A DNA stretch of 64,000 bases from Fibrobacter sp. (GTDB lineage Bacteria > Fibrobacterota > Fibrobacteria > Fibrobacterales > Fibrobacteraceae), in contig JAKSIL010000015.1 of the NCBI GenBank assembly GCA_024398815.1, forward strand, positions 16,270 to 80,269, read 5' to 3'. Shown piece after piece: positions 59,564-64,000 of this stretch. Under the pieces are notes generated by a model that saw nothing but the letters and a program-made list of their open reading frames with translations, was not told the DNA's origin and made no database searches. The position numbers and the translations under genes were made by a program. The first letter of the stretch is position 1; every line of letters starts with the position of its first letter.

Positions 59564-61826
59564 TTTGCAGCGGCTCCACTTCTTCAATTAAACTTTTGAT
59601 AACTGGATCTCCGATGCTATCTAAAATGAATTTTGCTTCCTCATCAGACATGTTTGTGGTTTTCCCTTGACGTTTCTTTATCAACTCTTTTAATTTTGAT
59701 TCAGCAAAATCGCCGATGGTTTTTTCCATAAAGAAGGAATCGTACATCATCTCGCCGATATTTTCTGCGAAAGTGATTCGTTTTTTCGCCTCGTTGTCTG
59801 GACGGCCGTCTTTCAAAAAGAGTACGTTGCTTGCAGGAATATCCGATAGTATAAATGGGGAGTGCGTAATGATAAAAATGTTGATTGAATTCCCGATATT
59901 CGCTTTCATGTCCTTTAATACCGTAATCAATTTGTTTAAAAATTGACGTTGCATTTCCGGATGGAAGCAAATTTCAACTTCATCAAAAACTAGATTGAAA
60001 TTTTTATATTTTGGATGGTTGTTGTCATCAGGAACGGAAATCAAATTCATTGTGTGGTAAGTGTGAATTGAAATTGTCTGCAAAAATTGGATTTCACCAG
60101 AACTTAATTGGTTGTAGGGAATTTCAAGATTGGGAACTTCTTTGGCGTCAATTTCAATGCCATTTTTTTTGTATTTTCCATTCTCACATTTTTCATAAAT
60201 ATTACCAATTTCGTCTTTATCTACTTTTATTATTTCTTCATTTTCATCGTATTTATTTAGAATAAGTTTCCAATCAAAAATTGGTGGAGGAAGACAATCG
60301 TCAATAATCTGTGGAGAAATCCAATTCTTTATGTTAGAAGAATCGAAATCACCATTTTTGTTAAAAAAGACGGATTTATGGTCAAATTTTTTTGTAAAGT
60401 CATCTAAATGGAAAATACCTGTATAAAACCACGGGCGTCCTTTGTCATCTTGTTTAAATTCCGGAATAATTCCAAGGTCAAGTTTTAAAAAATTGATTGT
60501 CCTACGGATTTTTTTTGTAATATGAGATTTGTCATTAAGGATTTTGGTTAGCAGGTCATCACATTTAGTTTCTTTATTGGTGCAAATTTCAATATATATC
60601 TTTTCTGTAAAAATTATTTCTTTCTCGCCAAGACCGCTATTACTACCCGGAATTACTTTGATGTGAAAGACATCTCTGAATTCACTATAATCGCGATATC
60701 TCAAAATCATCTTCAATATTTTATATTGAATGTATGCTACGGCTGCTTTGGCACATTTGCGTCTACTTTCTTTAAATTTCGTTACCTCTTGTATGTCAAA
60801 TTTCTCTAGTATTTTTTTTGCAAAAGGTTCTTCAAAAGAATGGTTAATAAATGCGTCACTACTAAATTCTATATTACGGAAATATTCATATTCTGGTTCA
60901 GACATCCAATCACTCAATACGTATTTCATTGAATGAGACAGGCTGACATTTGAATGAGTTTCCAAAAATCCAATATTTAATTTTTCAAATTCATATTTAC
61001 CAAAAAATTTATTGCCTACAATTTTACTATAAAGGAACAGCGAGCAAACTCGATCTTTGGATAGCTCATATTCATTTTCCAAGTTGACAGTTCCGTCATC
61101 CCGATAAGGATTAAGAACTATTGATCGAACATAACCATCATTTTTGTGGAATATAGGAGATATCCAACTATAATTTGATTTCGGATAATCATGATTTGGT
61201 AAATATTCTGATGTATATCTTTCTACTTCTTTGCAATCTTCTTCATCCCAATATTGGTATATATCAGTTTTATAATTTTCATCAACAAATGATTGCATTG
61301 AATAATTGGAAACAATCGTGTAGAAAAAATCTTTTACTAAAGAGGCAATTTTTTGATCAGTATCATATCTTTTTGTGTATTTCTCCTCATTAGGAGAATC
61401 TTTTTCATATAAAGTTAAGTTGGGGCATGATTCAATACCATTTTTATTCTTTAATTGAACGCTTTTTTTGTTGCATTCAAGTGTATATTCTCCATTATCT
61501 GTTGAAAAATGTACTTTAACTTGTAAACCAGGAACAAAATACATCTCCTTAGCTCCAGGTCTTTTTCTCTTGTTTCCCCTTTCAAACATATAAGAAAAAT
61601 TGTTGATTGCCATGTACATCAAATCCATCAATGTACTTTTGCCACTGCCATTTTTCCCAACGATGGCTTGAACATTGATATTTTCTCCCCAAAAATTTGG
61701 CACCTTGTTTATTACGGAATCTGTTCCTTCATGTTTATTGTTGAAATAATATGTTCCCGGTTTGATATTTTTCCGTAAGGATTTGTCGCATTCAGAAAGG
61801 ATTTCTAGGCTATCAATGGTAAACAT
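59556..61826 (-). CDS. PtuA-like SMC/ABC-type ATPase
   Basis: A 756-residue ATPase. Walker A is VGKNGSGKSTL (57-67), the ABC-type signature QLSSGEIQFLQ lies near 575-585, and Walker B NLVFDEVEICFHPEMQRQF near 620, with a D-loop and ITHSPFILSD switch. A long insertion between the half-sites replaces the coiled coil. The C-terminal motif ENIGEMMYDSFFMEKTIGDF is common to ATPases paired with HNH effectors (Septu, retron Ec78-type). TGGAGT lies upstream of the ATG. No reverse transcriptase is present, so the pair resembles Septu. Confidence 0.87.
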   Translation of the reverse strand: MFTIDSLEILSECDKSLRKNIKPGTYYFNNKHEGTDSVINKVPNFWGENINVQAIVGKNGSGKSTLMDLMYMAINNFSYMFERGNKRKRPGAKEMYFVPGLQVKVHFSTDNGEYTLECNKKSVQLKNKNGIESCPNLTLYEKDSPNEEKYTKRYDTDQKIASLVKDFFYTIVSNYSMQSFVDENYKTDIYQYWDEEDCKEVERYTSEYLPNHDYPKSNYSWISPIFHKNDGYVRSIVLNPYRDDGTVNLENEYELSKDRVCSLFLYSKIVGNKFFGKYEFEKLNIGFLETHSNVSLSHSMKYVLSDWMSEPEYEYFRNIEFSSDAFINHSFEEPFAKKILEKFDIQEVTKFKESRRKCAKAAVAYIQYKILKMILRYRDYSEFRDVFHIKVIPGSNSGLGEKEIIFTEKIYIEICTNKETKCDDLLTKILNDKSHITKKIRRTINFLKLDLGIIPEFKQDDKGRPWFYTGIFHLDDFTKKFDHKSVFFNKNGDFDSSNIKNWISPQIIDDCLPPPIFDWKLILNKYDENEEIIKVDKDEIGNIYEKCENGKYKKNGIEIDAKEVPNLEIPYNQLSSGEIQFLQTISIHTYHTMNLISVPDDNNHPKYKNFNLVFDEVEICFHPEMQRQFLNKLITVLKDMKANIGNSINIFIITHSPFILSDIPASNVLFLKDGRPDNEAKKRITFAENIGEMMYDSFFMEKTIGDFAESKLKELIKKRQGKTTNMSDEEAKFILDSIGDPVIKSLIEEVEPLQND

Positions 61827-61894
61827 TTTTACTCCAAATAAAAATAGAATGGTAATAAGTCTATTTAAAAATACATTATTTTATTTGTCATTGT

Positions 61895-62092
61895 GTCGCG
61901 GCGGGTTTCACGGATTACGTCATCTGGAACCGTTTCCGCGCGGAGTGCCTGGATATCGACGGGGAGCTGCCGATGGAGTGCGTCGACAGCGGGATGGTGC
62001 TGCTGGATGGTCGCGGGGGTGACGGGGTCTTGAAACGGGTGCTGGAGCAGGCGTACGGGGATGCGGCGACTGTGGCCGTCAAGATTATTTAA
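61895..62092 (+). pseudogene. GC-rich C-terminal gene stump
   Basis: A frame ending at the TAA at 62090 reads VAAGFTDYVIWNRFRAECLD, IDGELPMECVDSGMVLLDGR and ends DAATVAVKII. It is GC-rich and strongly codon-biased, unlike the AT-rich ATPase next to it, and has no start codon: sequence upstream is AT-rich non-coding. It looks like the 3' end of a foreign or ancestral gene cut off by insertion of the defence genes. Family not recognised. Confidence 0.5.
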
Positions 62093-62112
62093 CGCAAAAT
62101 CTGTGTAGAATA
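62092..62112. repeat. Degenerate second copy of the 27-bp palindrome
   Basis: ACGCAAAATCTGTGTAGAATA matches the reverse complement of 45664-45690 over 20 of 21 bases and starts in the stop codon of the gene stump. Confidence 0.7.
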
Positions 62113-62201
62113 GAGATTGACCGATAAAGGGGTTCACAAACTGTACTTTCCGTGTCCTAATCCTTCGTTAAAACGGAACAGTTTTGCTACAGTTCACCCT
62201 C

Positions 62202-62230
62202 TTGCTTTGTAATCGCAAATTGTGTATATT
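62202..62230 (+). promoter_or_regulatory. Promoter of leader element B
   Basis: TTGCTT (62202-62207), 17 bp, TATATT (62225-62230), the same layout as at copy A. Transcription start near 62237. Confidence 0.7.
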
Positions 62231-62236
62231 AGAGGT

Positions 62237-62382
62237 GAGTTATATAATCCCCTTACGGGGGGCAAGTTCAACTCTCTGCTTGATATTCGCGGCACGGAAT
62301 TCGCAAAAAAGAGAAAAGAGATTTCCGCACAAAGCCGCAGGGGTCCTGGGAAAGCGCTTCCTGGATATTCAACGTAGAGCAC
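62237..62382 (+). ncRNA. Conserved structured leader, copy B
   Basis: P1 is CCCC (62249-62252)-TTAC-GGGG. The invariant block GTTCAACTCTCTGCTTGA lies at 62266-62283. P3 is GCGGC (62289-62293) with GCCGC (62334-62338), enclosing CGGAA/TTTCCG. P4 is TCC-GGAA...TTCC-GGA (62344-62365). The 3' block TCAACGTAGAGCAC ends at 62382. TTGA pairs with TCAA where copy A has TTGA/TTAA. Same helix order, different paired bases. It ends 12 nt before the PIN gene, which lacks a Shine-Dalgarno. Confidence 0.65.
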
Positions 62383-62393
62383 CAACAACAAAT

Positions 62394-62855
62394 ATGAACC
62401 AAGAGGTACCAAAGGTCTATTTAGACAATTGCTGTTATAACCGTCCCTACGACGATCAAAGTCAATTAGTCGTTTCCTTGGAAGCGCAGGCAAAACTGCA
62501 AATACAGGGAATGATTAGAGACGGGAAAATAAAGCTCACAATATCTTACGTTTTGCAATACGAGAATGGCAACAATCCGTTTGCGAATCGAAAAAATGCG
62601 ATTGAAAAATTTTTCAGTTACGCTTGCGAGTTTGTAGATGACAGCAAAAAAGACGAAATTATCGCAATGGCCAAGAAAAACATGGAAAAAAGCCTTAAAT
62701 TCATGGATGCTTGCCATGTGGCCTGTGCGGAAATTTCAAAATGTGATTATTTTTTAACTACAGACAAGAGATTACTGAAACATCAAAGTCAAATAGTAAA
62801 AATTCTTAATCCGATAGGATTTTTACAAGCTATTGCAGGAGGTCAAGATGGTTGA
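62394..62855 (+). CDS. PIN-domain toxin-like nuclease
   Basis: A 153-residue protein with PIN-domain features: VYLDNCCYNRPYDD at the N-terminus (first acidic residue), a middle Glu in YENGNNPF, and KFMDACHVACAEISKCDYFL plus TTDKRLLK (the DxxHxAxA...D...TxD block). PIN proteins of VapC type cleave tRNA or rRNA. The ATG at 62394 gives the family start; an open frame reading back through leader B to 62184 is not coding. The gene overlaps its small partner downstream by 8 bp. Confidence 0.83.
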   Translation: MNQEVPKVYLDNCCYNRPYDDQSQLVVSLEAQAKLQIQGMIRDGKIKLTISYVLQYENGNNPFANRKNAIEKFFSYACEFVDDSKKDEIIAMAKKNMEKSLKFMDACHVACAEISKCDYFLTTDKRLLKHQSQIVKILNPIGFLQAIAGGQDG

Positions 62856-63093
62856 AGATGTTACTCTTCCCTCTACAGCAGAAATACTTTACCAAGGCAT
62901 GAATTGCTTGGTAAAGAACCTGGGTGTTGTTGAAGCCGAATGCTTTGTTTCAGCAGTCAAACGTGAGCACTTTGATTACGTTGAATGGCGGAAAAAAGCG
63001 TTCGAAGAGGAAACCTTGGAAAGTTTTTTAGACAAGGCTGCCGAATATTCGAAAAAACACCCAATAAAAATCCAAAATCAAAATAAAGATTAA
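62848..63093 (+). CDS. Small antitoxin-like partner of the PIN protein
   Basis: An 81-residue acidic/helical protein (EILYQGMNCLVKNLGVVEAE; WRKKAFEEETLESFLDKAAE). The ATG at 62848 follows a near-perfect AGGAGGTC and overlaps the PIN stop, so this order (nuclease first, partner second) is tightly coupled. Its C-terminal helix could be the toxin-wrapping part. I know of no exact family name. Confidence 0.72.
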   Translation: MVEDVTLPSTAEILYQGMNCLVKNLGVVEAECFVSAVKREHFDYVEWRKKAFEEETLESFLDKAAEYSKKHPIKIQNQNKD

Positions 63094-63100
63094 GCTTAAC

Positions 63101-63122
63101 CGGTCCATTGGGGCCGTTTTTT
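63101..63122 (+). terminator. Terminator after the PIN operon
   Basis: CGGTCC (63101-63106) pairs with GGGCCG (63111-63116), one T-G pair, loop ATTG, followed by six Ts. Confidence 0.8.
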
Positions 63123-63162
63123 CATTTATTTTCGCAATTTTTTCTGCTTCCATTGTCACCTT

Positions 63163-63981
63163 TTGACGCTCACTTTAAATTATTTTTGGTGTATAAAGAA
63201 AAGGAAGATTATTTTTGACAACGCCAAGCAAAGAAATGTTGATGAAATTTACGTAACGCTATTTGAAGATCGTGAAGAACTGAAAGCATTGGAATCTTTG
63301 TTGCTCGCATGGGGTTTTACCTATCATGGGACAAAACTGACTTCTGGAAAAGAAGAAGTCGTCTTCGTTAAAAAATTAAATTCCTATGACGCCTCTAAAT
63401 CGGTGGTGAAGAATTTCCCCAACATGAACTACCAATGTCAAAAGTTCATTTTGCCAATTTTTCCGCAGTACCACACTTCGCTTTTGCCAGATTCAAAACT
63501 GAATACAGAAAATGAAGTTGACTTTATGGAAAATGTAGCCCACCGATATGCATTGGAAAAGGTGTACATCTCCTGGTCAAAAGAAAGAAATATCAGGCCG
63601 GGTGACATGCTTCTATTTTATAGAACAGGAGAAAATGGTTCTAATAAAAGATACACCTCCGTACTGACTTCCTTAGGGATGGTGAAATCAATTCACGCTG
63701 GATTTAGAACGAAGGAAGAATATTTAGACTTCTGTAAGAATAGAAGTGTTTTTTCTTCTAAGGAATTGGATGATTTCTGGGAAAAGCACCGTTATAATCT
63801 TATGATTTTGAAATTTGTCTTTGTCACGAACCTAACCTCTCGTTTGACGTTGGATTATATGTGGCAAAACAATATAGTCCCTGCACCTAATGGACCAAGG
63901 CCATTTACACGAATTTCCAACAATCATTTCAACAAGATTCTGCACGATTCCAAAACAGTTGTTAAATTTTGCAGAGAGTGA
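63163..63981 (+). CDS. GNAT tail plus EVE/PUA-like domain protein, possibly 5'-truncated
   Basis: A 272-residue frame beginning with TTG. The first ~70 residues (VTLFEDREELKALESLLLAW then GFTYHGTKLTSGKEEVVFVK) look like only the C-terminal part of a GNAT acetyltransferase. The remainder (FILPIFPQYHTSLLPDSKL, YISWSKERNIRPGDMLLFYR, TSVLTSLGMV, PRPFTRISNNHF) resembles an EVE/PUA-like domain that binds modified bases. The usual GNAT N-terminus is missing, and no Shine-Dalgarno precedes the TTG, so the gene may be truncated or start differently. A further gene may follow at 63985. Confidence 0.6.
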   Translation: MTLTLNYFWCIKKRKIIFDNAKQRNVDEIYVTLFEDREELKALESLLLAWGFTYHGTKLTSGKEEVVFVKKLNSYDASKSVVKNFPNMNYQCQKFILPIFPQYHTSLLPDSKLNTENEVDFMENVAHRYALEKVYISWSKERNIRPGDMLLFYRTGENGSNKRYTSVLTSLGMVKSIHAGFRTKEEYLDFCKNRSVFSSKELDDFWEKHRYNLMILKFVFVTNLTSRLTLDYMWQNNIVPAPNGPRPFTRISNNHFNKILHDSKTVVKFCRE

Positions 63982-63984
63982 TAT

Positions 63985-64000
63985 ATGTGTACGATTCTTT
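63985..64000 (+). CDS. Possible start of the next gene (cut by window end)
   Basis: An ATG 3 bp after the preceding stop, with GAGAG just upstream, begins MCTIL before the window ends. Cys2 recalls N-terminal-nucleophile enzymes, but five codons cannot support a call. Confidence 0.3.

Noticed and set aside
59556..61826. Retron (PtuAB with reverse transcriptase)
   Set aside because: No reverse transcriptase or msr/msd-like repeat near the ATPase-HNH pair.
62184..62393. N-terminal 70 residues of the longest PIN frame
   Set aside because: This stretch is leader B including its promoter; the PIN family start lies at 62394.

Overview
The window is chromosomal DNA from a Fibrobacter-like bacterium (Fibrobacterota). 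Four lipoproteins carry the FISUMP domain (Fibrobacter succinogenes major paralogous domain, TIGR02145; consensus DxRDGxxYkTvkIGxQxWMAENLNY). One of them overlaps a TIGR02147-type gene, a second family named from Fibrobacter. Serine-rich linkers, a GH30-type glycosidase with a C-terminal sorting-like tail, and hairpin repeats between genes fit this assignment. Names come from reading motifs only; no database search was possible.

Layout. 1-13.0 kb, minus strand: a long run ending in dxs (cut by the window edge). Its core is a complete TtpC-type TonB energy-transduction set (DUF3450-like coiled coil, TtpC-like ExbB with periplasmic extension, ExbB, ExbD, TonB, TPR protein). A TonB-dependent receptor and a DUF4249-like lipoprotein precede it, and stacked palindromes lie over the receptor promoter. 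13.2-20.0 kb: accessory genes (shortened Rpn-type protein, SIR2-like protein, two FISUMP lipoproteins, a DUF3791/DUF3990 triad), then a histidine phosphatase and a PAP2 phosphatase. 20-34 kb: housekeeping genes (ackA, ABC-F ATPase, BamA/TamA-like barrel, a lone nuoA, uvrC, a zapB-like/zapA pair followed by a 6S-like RNA). 34-44.6 kb: GH30-type enzyme, palindromic repeats, outer-membrane protein, sigma factor, tandem AAA+ ATPase, double-FISUMP lipoprotein and its TIGR02147 partner.

44.7-64 kb is a defence and toxin-antitoxin island of mixed base composition. It holds a HigBA-like pair, a NERD remnant, an orphan BrnA-like antitoxin, tandem YhcG/DUF1016 nucleases, an AbiEi/AbiEii-like pair, a four-gene restriction operon (C5 methyltransferase, Sau3AI/MutH-like nuclease, McrB-like GTPase, LlaJI-like nuclease), a Septu-like ATPase/HNH pair, a GC-rich gene stump, a PIN/antitoxin pair and an EVE-like protein.

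The most unusual signal is a promoter plus structured leader that occurs twice, at 44677-44846 and 62202-62382. Both copies share an identical 18-nt block and a 12-nt block. Their flanking helices are preserved although the sequences differ. Each copy lies directly upstream of a different toxin-antitoxin-like operon whose first gene has no visible Shine-Dalgarno. This looks like an undescribed regulatory RNA or third component of TA modules. A second strong-promoter, hairpin-rich 370-nt leader precedes the YhcG genes.
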